Below, piece by piece: positions 25,689 to 38,300 of a stretch of DNA of 64,000 nt. The notes under the pieces were generated by a model. That model ran no database searches, was not told where the DNA came from, and was given only the letters and a program-made list of their open reading frames with translations. Every line of letters starts with the position of its first letter. Positions within the stretch are counted from its first letter, which is position 1. Source of the stretch: Diphasiastrum complanatum (lineage: Eukaryota; Streptophyta; Lycopodiopsida; Lycopodiales; Lycopodiaceae); contig CM055101.1 in NCBI GenBank assembly GCA_029204225.1, positions 42,558,927-42,622,926 on the forward strand, in the 5' to 3' direction. Both the position numbers and the translations under genes were made by a program.

Positions 25689-27094
25689 ATACTGCTGAAT
25701 TGTACTTTGTAAATATTTTTAATTAATATACAAAATTTTATTGTGTGTCTATAGCCTACTGGCTCGTATAAATTTGCATGCTTTTTAAATTTTTTTATAA
25801 TCCGTCGATTTTGTATTATGACGAATTTGGATTCTTCTGTAAAACCATTGGAAAAGTTGCAGTATATAGCTGTTTTTTGTGCTAGTCCCGCCATGTTGTG
25901 TACTTTTATGAAATGCCGCTCTTGCTTGCCAATGAGATTTTTCCATTCCTTGCGATGACCATATGCTAAAACTTCCACTATTTCTTGCAAATAATGTTGA
26001 ATGATGTCGTAATATGTGCTGCATGTCATAAAAACATAATCTAAATCAGTACCAAAAGTATCTAATTTAATTGCACATATTGTCTATCGTAGTGTAAAAT
26101 CAAAATCTTACCATATAATGTGTTATATGATCAACACCCCATGCACTTTGAACTGCCTCCACAAATTCATTGGTGGTTTTCTGTATCATTTGTACATCAG
26201 TATTTGAAAATTTATCTTTTCTCAAGTATTTCACCATGTTGTCTAACTTTTTCCAAACTTCTACTTTGTGTATATGAGTCCAACCTTCTTCTTTGAAATC
26301 TTGAGTTGCTGCAATAATCTCTTTCCAAATCGTGTATTGAACCTTAGATTGTTTGCCAGAATAATTTGATAAAAATCTTCGAGCTTTAGATCCTCCAATG
26401 CTCGGCTTGCATGGAATATTTCCTATTTTACCTGATAGCTTGTCATCTTTTTTTATTTTAACGTGGCCTTTATGTAAGCCTGCTTTGGACAACACATCCT
26501 CTAATCTGGAAATAGCTTCCTTTGCAGAGGCCTCAAGCTCAGAATTCCATGCAAACAAGATGTGAAGATATATTATTTTTTCTATAATACGCACCTCCGC
26601 ATGCAATGTACAGATATGAACATTGCGCAGAGGAATCGGTAGTACAGGTTTCCAATTAGGATCTTCTCGATCTCTTGATATTCATGTACTCCTTGTCATG
26701 TCTTTTGCTGTTTTCATGCAGTACAAACAAGGGTGTTTAGAGTTAGCGCCATGAGATACATTGAACATACATTTTAATGTCTTCAGATCTCCTGCTAAAT
26801 GCCATTCAATGTTGAAAGTTCCAATTCCAGGAATATTGAGTGGAACTCCCTCCATGTGATTTTTTATGGTGGCAAGATATGATGTTCTATTAAATATCCA
26901 TGAGAGAATGTTATGGTCTTCTTTCAGCACCCATAAGAGAATACAAAAATGTGATTAGACTTATAATATTAACATAGAGAAGATTTTAGATATGAAATCC
27001 ATATTCAAATGATTATCCCTATTTATTATGCGAAGGAACTGCTATACCTGAAATGCCGCCAACCACCAGATATCATTTTCTGATTGAACACTGA
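25416..27094. repeat. Left arm of large interrupted inverted repeat
   Basis: Reverse-complement partner of 29471-31103. Homology runs from ATGACAATCAAGG at 25416 to TGATTGAACACTGA at 27094. Protein-level identity of matching segments is roughly 80-85% by eye, with indels, so the duplication is not recent. The 2.4-kb centre (27095-29470) is single-copy. Confidence 0.88.
25785..27092 (-). pseudogene. Transposase-like gene, left copy (3' part, best preserved)
   Basis: Three exons on the minus strand: 27092-27048 (donor GTATAG), 26930-26112 (donor GTAAGA), 26018-25785 (acceptor TGCAG, stop). The middle exon is one frame of 273 codons with a single TGA after TAKDMTRST. Visible motifs are GTFNIEWHLAGDLKTLKC, SKHPCLYC (a CxxC pair), LSNYSGKQSKVQYTIWKEII and, across the 93-bp intron, HITHYM/HILRHH followed by IWSSQGMEKSHWQARAAFHK and TQHGGT. 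The order D (GDLK), CxxC, then E (QGxEKxH) resembles DDE/RNase-H-fold transposases with a zinc insertion, but I cannot name the family. The acceptor of the middle exon is GG instead of AG, and 5' exons are missing. Confidence 0.55.
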
Positions 27095-27939
27095 AAGAGT
27101 AAGAGAAACAAGAGGAGGAAGCAAATAGCAAGAACAAAAGGAGCAATAACAAAAGGAACAATCAAATATGAGGAGGATAAAGAGAGTGAGGAAGGATCAA
27201 CAAACAAGGGAGAGGACAAAGACGGGAGGTACGTCCCTTGATACCATCACCCACTCCTATTCCTTTTTTGAAAATGTCACGACAATGGTCAAAGATTTCG
27301 AAATTAACAAGAATCTGTCTGAGCTTTGGTATACTCCTCTAATTAGCTTCAGTATTGCGAGGTCTGTTCCAAGGTCCTAACTAAATTAGATTCACTACTG
27401 CATGGTCTGTTTTGAGGTATATTCTGAGACCTTCACTAAATGCTAAAATCAACTCAAAAATGTTGCATTTTTTAAAATTACACAATTATTAAAGATTTCT
27501 GGTTTTTATATTCCCACACCTTGTTAAAGAATAGTGCATTAAACGAAACTATTTTTTATCTGCTAAATTATACTCATCTAGTTAAAATATTTTTAAAGTA
27601 TCCAAACATCAACGTAATTGGCATCCAACTACTTTTCCTTGGCATCCAACTACTCAAAATTCTGAAATTTGTCTTTTTTTCATAAGTAGTGATTTTGCAA
27701 AATGGTAATTTTCCCATGGTTATTTCGAGGTTCGGATCCATTTACATATGTCCCTATTTCCATTACTCGAGAAAACCGGCATAGTATAGTAATGGAATTG
27801 ACAACTTTTCTCAAATAAAACCCACTTCAAAGATATATTCCAAGATGCCTACTTCTTAAACACCGATGAAAAAAAAATGTTGTGAGATAACATGACATAC
27901 TTTGCCAATGACATATGGTGAGATGAGCGGGAGTGACCT

Positions 27940-28390
27940 TAGTGTAGACAAAATCTTTAAAAAGTTTGGATGTAATAAAGGCCCTACGTACAAAGATCCA
28001 AAAGCAAAGAAGAAATAAGAATTGATCAAATACACCTTGAACTCCTCAATGACGTACTCTTTTGCAATTGTTTGTACAAAATTGGAGTCTGATGAAGCAG
28101 ATTATGTAGATCTCAGTTTTTATTAGTTTAGGAATACTGAAGAGGCTAGCCATGTAATGAAACACATAGGCATAGATATCATGTACAATTGTGGAGTTAT
28201 GGCAAATTTTACCCAAAAGATTCGAGCAAGCACAACGGACACCAATTTAATCTCTTCTCAACTTGATTATTTTGGGACAATCAATGACATCCTCGAAGTT
28301 GGATTTAGACAATTCAGCTTTTTCATATTTGATGTCAAGTGGTTCAAAGTTATTTGCGATGGTCCCAATGCAACTGTCAGACATTAGAGA
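27940..28390 (+). pseudogene. CACTA/EnSpm-type fragment (DUF4216-like)
   Basis: In the centre of the inverted repeat, 28157-28370 gives GIDIMYNCGVMANFTQKI ... LDYFGTINDILEVGFRQF ... FDVKWFKV. This follows the pattern of the plant DUF4216 domain found in CACTA elements (N-S/C-GVxV, YYGxLxEIxEL, FxCxW). Upstream (about 27960-28150) is degenerate sequence in mixed frames. The frame stops at 28387. No TNP2 transposase or CACTA end was found, so it is an isolated scrap. Confidence 0.65.
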
Positions 28391-28858
28391 AAATATGGGC
28401 CGAAAGAGGGCCCTATAAGAAATGCCATGTAGGAGAGAGAAAATAACAATAAAATAATTAAAATATCATTTTCTAACTTCTTTACGCATCTGCCCGCACT
28501 ACTTTCCATGAAAATGAACTTACCTTATTTTAGTCACATCAAATTTCACTGGTGCTTAACCACAGTTAAAGTATTATTTTCAAAATGTCAAAATATTCCC
28601 TCCCAATAGTTGGGAACACAACACAAATTTGAATTAGGATTGACATTTCAGAAACAAAGCCTACGCCATCTCTATCTCCAGGGTTGGTTAGCGCCATCTC
28701 CAGCTTTGTTATTGTCATTGTGTTGTTTGTTACTATACTATTGTACTGATGACAAAGCTTTATCATCTTCATGTGAACCTGTCACCAGAATATGCTCCAC
28801 TCAGGTAAAGAAATTCAAAGTAACCCAAATTGTCAACTTCTGATATAATCCGATACAG

Positions 28859-30960
28859 GGAGGAAAAGCTAAAGCATGTAGATTTCGGTCATCATGCACA
28901 TTGTATCCTATTGATCCATACTTCTAAATTTATGAAATCAATATTAAACAGTAATAAAATGAAAAAGATTAAGGCTTCAGTTATTGATAGCATTATGAAT
29001 GAAGTTGGAAAAATATTGGACACTACATTGGGTCAAAGGGCATGTGATTTTTCTAGCATCAGTAGAGAAACATATGCAACAATTTTTAAGATGATAAAGG
29101 AGGCATTTGCACAGGTAAGTATTAAAAGTTTCCAATCCCACAACCATTTCATCTTTAAAAAAAAAAGACATGTTAAACCAAGGTATGCAAACAATAGTTG
29201 GTAATCCATCTCATATCAGTAAAGTGTACTGCTCGAAAGGAGAATGTCTAGCATATAACAAGTGCAACAATCTATTTATTGACATTAATCAGTTACTAAC
29301 ATTCATCATAAATTTTTACGGTATTTCAAATGAGAATGTCAATAACAAGTTGATAGTTGTTCTCAAGTTAGATGAGTCTGAAATTATAAAACGACAAAAA
29401 ATGGAGAGAGTCAGTATTACGATCATGAATGGAGTGCTTTCAAATTTAGAAGACTCAAAAGGGCTCAACTTCAGTGTTCAATCAGAAAATGATATTTGGT
29501 GGTTGGCAGCCTTTCAGGTATAGTAGTTTCTTCACATATTCAATAGGGATAATCTAATACGGATATCATTTGGAAAAAAAAAATTGTGCTAACATTATGC
29601 TAAATCATTTTTTTGTTTCTCTTATAGGTAATGAAAGAAGACCATGACATTCTCTCATGGATATTGAATAGAACGTCATACCCTGCCACCATAAAAAATC
29701 ACATGGAGGGAGATCCACTCAATATTTTTGGAATTGGCACTTTCAACATAAAATCACATTTAGCAAGAGATCTAAAGACATTAAAATGTATGTTTAATGT
29801 ATCTCATGGCGCTAACTCTAAACACCCTTGTTTGTACTACATGAAGACAACAAAAGACATGACAAGGAGTACATGAATATCAAGAGATCGAGAAGATCCT
29901 AATTGGAAACTTGTACTACCGATTCCTCCACATAATGTTCATATCTGTACATTGCATGCAGAGGTGCATATAATAGAAAAAATAATATATCTTCACATCT
30001 TGTTTGCATGGAATTCCAATCCGGAGTCATCTATTTCCATATTAGAGGATATGTTGTCTAAAGCAGACTTACATAAAGGTCATGTTAAAATAAAAAAAGA
30101 CGACAAGCTATCAGATCAAACAGAAAATATTCTATGCAAGCCGCGAGCATTGGAGGATCCAAAGCTCATAGATTTTTATCAAATTATTCTGGCAAAGAAT
30201 CCAAGATTCAATACTCAATTTGGAAAGAGATAATAGCTGCAACTCAAGATTTTGAAGAAGAAGGTTCTACTCATCTACACAGTAGAAGTTTGGAGAAAAT
30301 TAGACAACATGGTGAAATACTTGAGAAAAGATAAATTTTGAAATACTGATGTACAAATGATTCCGGACACAGCCAATGAATTTGTGCAAGTAGTTCGAAG
30401 TGCATGGGGTTTAGATCATATAACACATTATATGATAAGATTTCGATGTTACACTATTATAGACAAATATGTGCAATTAATTTAGATACCTTTGGTACTG
30501 ATTTAGATTTTGCTTTTATGACATGCAACACATATTACGGCATCATTCAACAATCTTTGCAAGAAATAGTGGAAGTGTTAGCATATGGTCATCGCAAGAA
30601 ATGAAAAAATCTCATTGGCAAGCAAGAGCGGCATTTCATAAAAGTACACAAACAGCTATATACTGCAACTTTTCCAATGGTTTTACAATCCAAATTTGTC
30701 ATATACAAAATCGACGAATCATAAAAAAATCAAAAAAATATGCAAATTTATATAAGCCAATAGGCAATAGACATATAGAAAAATTTTGTATATTAAATGA
30801 AAATTTTTACAAAGTTCAATTCTCCAATATCTATTCTGCTTCTGACACTTTCTTTAATGAAATTTGCAATTTAGAATCATACAACAATTTTCTTCTTTCG
30901 TACGGATCCAAAAGCTCATAGTTTTCATGCTTACTTTGATCAATGTAGGCAATATACAAT
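28859..30960 (+). pseudogene. Transposase-like gene, right copy (5' exons plus decayed 3' part)
   Basis: Exon-like blocks: 28859-29114 (acceptor ATACAG, donor GTAAGT), about 29182-29517 (donor GTATAG) and 29628 onward (acceptor CTTATAG). The second block has LIVVLKLDESEIIKRQKM, a candidate first catalytic Asp, and ends DIWWLAAFQ. From 29628 the copy matches the left one (GTFNIKSHLARDLKTLKC, SKHPCLYY), shares its TGA after MTRST, then has frameshifts after 30130. The donor matching the left copy's GTAAGA has become GATAAG near 30434. It supplies the 5' half missing from the left copy; neither copy is intact. Partner of the inverted repeat. Confidence 0.55.
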
Positions 30961-31103
30961 GCAAAATGAGATGATCTGAGCATGGAATTCACTGGTTCAT
31001 ATCCTAAAATTTTAAGTGCAATAGTTTTCTTAACAAAAATTAATTCATACTCCCTATTAAATTTATGTCCTCCAAGAAAATGAGAAAGTGCCTTGATTGT
31101 CAT
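29471..31103. repeat. Right arm of large interrupted inverted repeat
   Basis: Reverse complement of 25416-27094. Its outer end at 31103 is abrupt, passing into an unrelated minus-strand ORF, whereas the left arm continues into a further exon. The right side was therefore cut or replaced after duplication. Confidence 0.88.
30831..31103 (-). pseudogene. Truncated second copy of the facing gene's last exon
   Basis: Ninety codons (MTIKALSHFLGG ... LLDPYERRKLLYDSKLQISL) match the last exon of the gene at 25251-25688 at about 80% identity, in opposite orientation. It has no upstream exon: homology ends at 31103. The open frame suggests it decays no faster than the left copy over this short length. 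Confidence 0.7.
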
Positions 31104-32340
31104 GCCGCGATGTGGACAATGTATTCATTACTTTCATTGGGCTCATTCAAGGAGAGAGTGATGGTTCGAGCAGGGCCTTCATAGGGTGAATTACCATTGG
31201 GTTCATGTTGAGCTTGGGATAATTGGATGGTTACATCCTCGATTGTATAGTCCTTAAAATATGCATGCACATCATGGGTCGGGGATTCGAGGAGGGCCTT
31301 TCCTTTCAACTGTCTGGATGGTGATTTGGGAGGTTCAGGGATTGGCATATGAGCGGATGCAATCTCAGGAACTTCCCTGGCAGTGGTAAGGGGCTGAATT
31401 TGAAGGGGAGTTTTTCATCTTTTCTTTCATGGTATGGCCACGAGGTTGTGGATTCGGAGGACGTGAGGTGTGCAGATGAGAGAGTGGTGGCACATCATGG
31501 AGGATCTCGTCATCGATTTGAAAGATTGTTTTCTCCTCACAAAGGTCCCATAAATAATTTGGTCATTTGACACGGTAGAGCTTGGTATCAGGTTTTTCGA
31601 CCGTAACCTTGGCAACTGGTTCCACTTTGGATGAATATTGCGGAAAGGCCTTGAGTGGAAGTGCTTCCATGTAGTTGAGGATCTGATGTAAGTCAGAGCA
31701 CTTGCTTGGATTGCATGTTACTCGTTTGTAACGAAGCTTCGAGTTGGTTAAGTTTGACGTATGTCGGGCGACAGAAATGTCCAATTCTTCTGGGCAATTA
31801 TGAATTCTTATGACATTTTTGTCATCTACAAATAAATCTTCTGATTCATCAGTAGGTAGCCATGCAACATTTAACAACTCATCATTGTGTGTAAGAATAT
31901 CAATAAAATTGATATGAACGATAGGTGTATCTAGATCAGGTAATTGTTCGTTATTGGTCAAAGGAGTATAGGTACAATCATCCTAATGTTGAGGACAATA
32001 ATCGACATTCACACAATCAATGATAGCTAAACTGTGACTCGAGTTAATGATATTAGTAGATTCAACATAAGGACCTTCTTTGTGGGTGGACTGGTATGGC
32101 TCAAACATTGAATTAGTAGTAGAGGATCCCTCATCGTGAAACCGTGCGGGTTTGAGTTTGTCAGATGAATCGATAGTAACATTGATGTCTCTATTCCCAA
32201 AGGTGACTTGGCCTTTGCTCCAATCATGAACGACAAATTTGAAGTCTTGATTTTCATATGCAATCACCCCTAATAGACTCACTCGGATCCAAGACTCATT
32301 TTGTAAGAGTTGGAATAGATCTTATTTGACAATGAAACTC
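31100..32340 (-). pseudogene. Broken ORF series of unknown origin, probably retroelement
   Basis: Minus-strand open stretches 32282-31983, 31961-31563 and 31348-31100 join through few breaks into a region of about 400 codons with coding character (for example NYLWDLCEEKTIFQIDDEIL read across 31560-31500, and PIPEPPKSPSRQLKGKALLE). The composition is acidic with proline-rich parts. I recognise no domain. Position among retroelement debris suggests a polyprotein spacer region, but this is a guess. Confidence 0.4.
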
Positions 32341-32394
32341 TTTCAATTCATGAGAATTCGAGTAAAGGTAATGAATGATCTACCAGCAGGGGTC

Positions 32395-32462
32395 GAAACA
32401 GACCTCGAAATAGGTGGTTTTGTTTCAGACAATATACCACGACCTATTCTGAGGTTTGTTTC
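32395..32462. repeat. Short perfect-to-near-perfect hairpin
   Basis: GAAACAGACCTCGAAATAGG at 32395-32414 is matched by its near reverse complement at 32442-32462 around a ~27-bp spacer. Related words (GAGGTCTGTT) occur near 27360. Possibly the end of a small fold-back element. Confidence 0.6.
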
Positions 32463-33191
32463 AAGGATGAATAGTAGCATTTTTGAGGTTTTCTTTTAAA
32501 TTGTAGTTTTCAGATGATTTGCTGCTTAATTAGATTTCTGCTTAATCATTCTAATTTTACTTAGCAAAATGTGCCACACCAGTGCAACATTTTTTTTTAT
32601 TCTCATAGAATATTGAAGCCTCACTTCTTTGATTGTACCAGACTGAGAGTTCCTATTTGCGATTGTTGTCCATAGATTATTAGTTTCAAGTTTTGTAACT
32701 TGGTAGATTGTTGATTATGTTTGTCCTTCAAGTATAGCTTGACTAATAATTGACCACCATTACTTGATTTTAGAGCTGGTAGTCTTGTTGAGTTGGTTTC
32801 TCAACATATCTTTGAAGTGAGTTGGTTTCAAAACATATGTTTGAATTGAGTTATACAAAGTTCCAACAATATTTTGAAATATGCTTACCACCATTATTTG
32901 ATCTTAGTGGCTTGATAGTAGTATACTTGGATTTCTAGAAGATACATACAAGTAGAGTCCAACAAATCCATCAATAAAGGTTAGTCCCCCACTCTAGCAA
33001 GACTTATGAAGTGACCTTAATTCTACTAAAAGTACTTTAGCACATTATATAAAATCCACCATCAAATCGATCCAAAAAAATAATCAAATGCAACAAGTTA
33101 AGAGCCTTGAGTTTTTCCTTTTAGATATAAAAAATAATCTAAGTGCTCACCATGGATGGTGCAGTACATAGAAATGCATCTTCCCTTGACG

Positions 33192-33362
<171 letters not shown>

Positions 33363-33626
33363 TGAAAGAGTTAAAGGTAACCAACACTCCCAATTCTAGG
33401 AAGTTGTGTAGCCCCTTGTTTTTCTCCCATCAAAGGCGTGGTTCAAATGTTTCTTGTTGGAAGATAAGTTCCACAAGAAACCCCAAACACCATAGGGAGG
33501 GAGCATGTGCTGACATTTTGGAATAGGAAACAATCTTACGGTTCGGGAGTTTTGATTAGCACTCTATTATGTTCTTTTTTTTTTCTCTTTGTGTGTGTTT
33601 AGGGTGGGCATAATGTGTGTGCGGGT

Positions 33627-33649
33627 TGTGTGTGTGTGTGTGTGTGTGT
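33627..33649. repeat. (TG)n microsatellite
   Basis: About 11 uninterrupted TG units in a wider GT-rich stretch (33600-33685). Confidence 0.9.
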
Positions 33650-33907
33650 ATGTGTTGTTGGAGAAAGAGGGTGTGTGAGTGTGAGAAACGAAAATAGCTC
33701 GAAAAGAAAATGAACACAAAAAAGAAGCAAACTCAAAACTCAAACGAGAAACGAACTCGAACAGAAAGTGTTCGTGCGCAGCGGAATGAGCTATATTACT
33801 CTTTCCCTAAGCATGACTACACCTACCATAAACGAACAGATTGTTAGTGATAGAAATCACGGTCGATCTGATTACATAGCCAAACATTAACGAAACACCA
33901 GAAGAAT

Positions 33908-34035
33908 AATTTGTCGCGAACAGCTAGACAAATTATTTGTCGCGAATGATTCGCGAAGAGCTAGACTGATAATCAGTCGCGAAAGGCAAGACTAAATATT
34001 AGTCGTCAACAACTAGACTAATAGTAACTTGTTAA
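33908..34035. repeat. Imperfect tandem array around GTCGCGAA...CTAGAC
   Basis: About four units of 26-37 bp, each with an ATTxGTCGCGAA-like start and a CTAGAC(T/A)AAT-like end (near 33908, 33933, 33970, 34003). Units contain small palindromes such as TTCGCGAA. It lies just downstream, on the minus strand, of a copia protease fragment and could be LTR or leader sequence of that element. Confidence 0.6.
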
Positions 34036-34133
34036 GAACAGATTACCAGATTGAGCAACAAGAGAGTCAGACAGAATGAAGAAAAATATAGTAATATCGA
34101 TACAAATCTAAACGCAGAACAAAAGAGCTGTTG

Positions 34134-34760
34134 TTAGATTAAGTATAGCAAAATATACATGTCAATAACAGGTAACTCGACTTTTTCGTGAGGATAGTCG
34201 AGATAAAAAACAATAGATTGTCTAGACATTCGTTGTACAGCAGCATGATTTAAATGACCAAGTCTATAATGCCAAAGTAAACCTTTATTTGAATGAATAG
34301 AAGTATTGAGAGCCTGACTAGAGGCAGAAAAGCAACGACTTAATTTATACAAGTAGCCATGTCTCTTTTCGAGTGCTAGGATCTTGCCTGTCCTATCAAC
34401 TACTTTGCACTAATCACATTCAAATTCTACTCTATGTCCTAGATCTGTGATTTTGCTTACAGAGAGCAGATTCGTAGACAAATTTGGTACATACAGGACT
34501 TTAGAAAGTAGCTTAGACTGATCATTTGCACAACTTAATCTTACAGTACCTTCACTTTTAATAGCTTGTGTGCTATTGTCACCAAGGTGAACATATTTCT
34601 GGGTCCTGTAAGGTGTATAGGACTCGAAACAGCCAATGAGGTTGGTCATGTGCTGAGTGGCTCCAGAATCCAAGAACCAAGAACTGTCGTCGGATGCTCC
34701 TTGATGGCTGGTCATGAAGGCATCATGATTCGCTTCTTGAATAGGTTGTGGAGCTCTTGC
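34134..34760 (-). pseudogene. Copia protease and GAG-pre-integrase fragment (element C)
   Basis: 34715-34410 encodes WFLDSGATQHMTN, the copia aspartic-protease active site with intact Asp-Ser-Gly, and VLYVPNLSTNLLSVSKITD. A TAG at about 34410 interrupts, and the same frame resumes as CKVVDRTGKILALEKRHG and LWHYRLGHLN (pre-integrase HxxLxH type) until 34134. No gag knuckle or integrase core is present. The sequence differs from elements A/B, so it is another copia lineage. Confidence 0.85.
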
Positions 34761-34816
34761 AGCATAAATGGAGGCAGATTAAAATGGGATTTAGGAGAGT
34801 AGAAGAGATAAATCCA

Positions 34817-34820
<4 letters not shown>

Positions 34821-34848
<28 letters not shown>
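34821..34848. repeat. (GT)n microsatellite, ~14 units
   Basis: Uninterrupted GT tract, upstream on the minus strand of the copia protease fragment. Confidence 0.95.
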
Positions 34849-35221
<373 letters not shown>

Positions 35222-35611
35222 ATGAAAAAGTTAAATGTACTAATATTTTTATTTATCAATTATGCACTACTTGTCGGCATCCTCTTGTTTTGTAGGTTGC
35301 ATCATGTGAGTGATCATGCAACCACTGCGCTCACATAGTGGAGGATGAGCCAGTTGGTCATGAGGCAACTCACGCATGTCGTCTTCAAGAAGGATTCTCA
35401 AGGACTGGCACAAACAAAGTGATGACAACAAGAATTATGTCGTTGACCAGTTGTATAGAGAGTTTCCAATCCCTTTTGACAATATGCAGTTTGCTTGAAA
35501 ATGGATGGTTTCAATTTTTTTATTTACCAATTATGAACAAATGATTAGGCTTACGAACTTTGTTTCATGCTAATAATTTAGGATTTGTGTTACATATTAG
35601 TTTATGTTTCA

Positions 35612-36650
<1,039 letters not shown>

Positions 36651-36689
36651 ATTATGTTCACATATTATTTTTTCGAAGTACATTTTTAA

Positions 36690-37140
36690 ATAAATTTTCA
36701 CTAGTGTCGCTTAACATATCTTCTTCAGAATTAGCACCCAATGTTGACAAGAAATCTTGTAAGTCGATATTTTTCCATTGCTAACCAGTTAAGGATGATG
36801 ATTGTCCCATTAATCCAAGTCGTTCTTTCAAAATGGTTACAATTGACTTTCGAAAATGATTAGTCATTGTTAATTTAAAATTAGAAGCCAAAATATTTGT
36901 ATTTTCTATATTCAAATCATCTACCCTTGGTTGATTTTTTGGTGATCGCTTTCTCTTGTTCTTTGAATCTATTTGCAATATTTCAAATTAGTACCTTCCC
37001 AAAAAAACCATTTTTTGAAGTGGTGCACAACCAATGGGCATGTAATTGTTTTGTCTGATTATTATTTTGAATGAACTCAAGCACTTTGGCAATCCAAAAT
37101 GGATGTCCTTCGCTATTTTCTGAAGCTAAAAGCTACTTTT
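36690..37140 (-). pseudogene. Degenerate transposon-type ORF with HPFWIAKV motif
   Basis: On the minus strand, 37125-36985 reads SENSEGHPFWIAKVLEFIQN ... LHAHWLCTTSKNGFFGKVL, then after a frame change 36978-36781 reads a basic stretch NKRKRSPKNQPRVDDLNIEN ending at a TAG. The HPFWIAKV...VHW-type pattern resembles a small beta-barrel/BAH-like module that I associate with some transposon-encoded proteins. Family not named; low certainty. Confidence 0.35.
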
Positions 37141-37241
37141 AATTTGAATTTTATTCAGATCATCCCACTTCTTCATTTTTGTAGCTTTTACAGTTTAGTC
37201 GTTCTTTCTTGATTCCACATATCTACCTTTTTTTAATGTAT

Positions 37242-38300
37242 AAAAAAACTATTTGTAATACACTCCATATTATTTGTGAATGATCAAATTGCTCTCATGT
37301 TTTAATTTTTAATTTATATTTTTAAATTTTATTTCAATATTTAATGTGATTATTTAAATTTTTAATTATTCATTTTATTAATTTTTTTTTTGGTTTTTTA
37401 ATTTTAGATATTAAATTTTAATTTTCTTTTGAAAATTTTAAGATTTTAACTTTTTAATATCTATAGCATTTTATGAGTTTTTTATATTTTTTTTAATGAT
37501 TTAATGATTTGAAGTTTTTGATTTTTGATATTTAATTTTTTAATTTTTTTTTGATGTTTAATTTTTTAATTTTAATTTTTTTTAGAGGTTTTTAAATGCT
37601 TTTGTTACGCTGAGCATAACAAAAGAATGAACGTGGAAATTCATTTTGCTATGTTGAGCATAGCAAGAGTTTTGCTATGCTTTGGGTCTTTGTGAAACTT
37701 TGTCGAAAAAATCGTAACTATGTTCAACATTTCCGTGCTGAGGACGTCAATGTTGAAGATATGACACGTTGTTGACGAAGTTGCAGACATACCTACGTTT
37801 TGTCAAAAAGAGCAAGGAAGGCCCATTTTGAGTCCTATGGTCGACAAAGCATTGCTATGCTCAACATTTCTAGGCTCAACACGGAAATGTTGAACATAGC
37901 TATGCTATGTCGAGAACTTTGTCGACGATGACAACTTTATTAAAAAAGTAAATATTATTATTAGAAATTCAAAAAATAGGAAAATTAAAAAAACTAAAAA
38001 CTTGTTAAAAAATTAAAAATTAAAATTTAAAAAAAATATAAAAATTAAAAATTAGAAAAATTAAAAAACTAAAAGATCAAATTGTTAAAGATAAAAATAA
38101 AAAATATTAAAAAATCAAAAATAAAAAAACTAAAATAAAAAAAGTTATAATATTATAAAATAAACAACTCATCAACCTAAAAAACAATTATTATATTAAA
38201 AAAAAATTAGGAGTATAACTATTGTAAACTTAAATTTAAATATAAGAGTAATTTGAGAATTCACAAATAATGTAGGGTGTGTTATGAATAGAATTTTTTT
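37242..38300. mobile_element. ~1.06-kb AT-rich TIR element (MITE-like) with palindromic core
   Basis: Left terminus 37242-37300 and right terminus 38241-38300 are imperfect inverted repeats sharing ATTATTTGTGAAT, TCAAATT and CACxCCxTA blocks. The left half is T-rich (TTTAATTTTTAATT) and the right half A-rich, so almost the whole element can pair. The core (37600-37935) repeats GCTATGxTGAGCATAGCAA and GTCGACxAA words in both orientations. No ORF. No clear target-site duplication was recognised. Confidence 0.7.
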
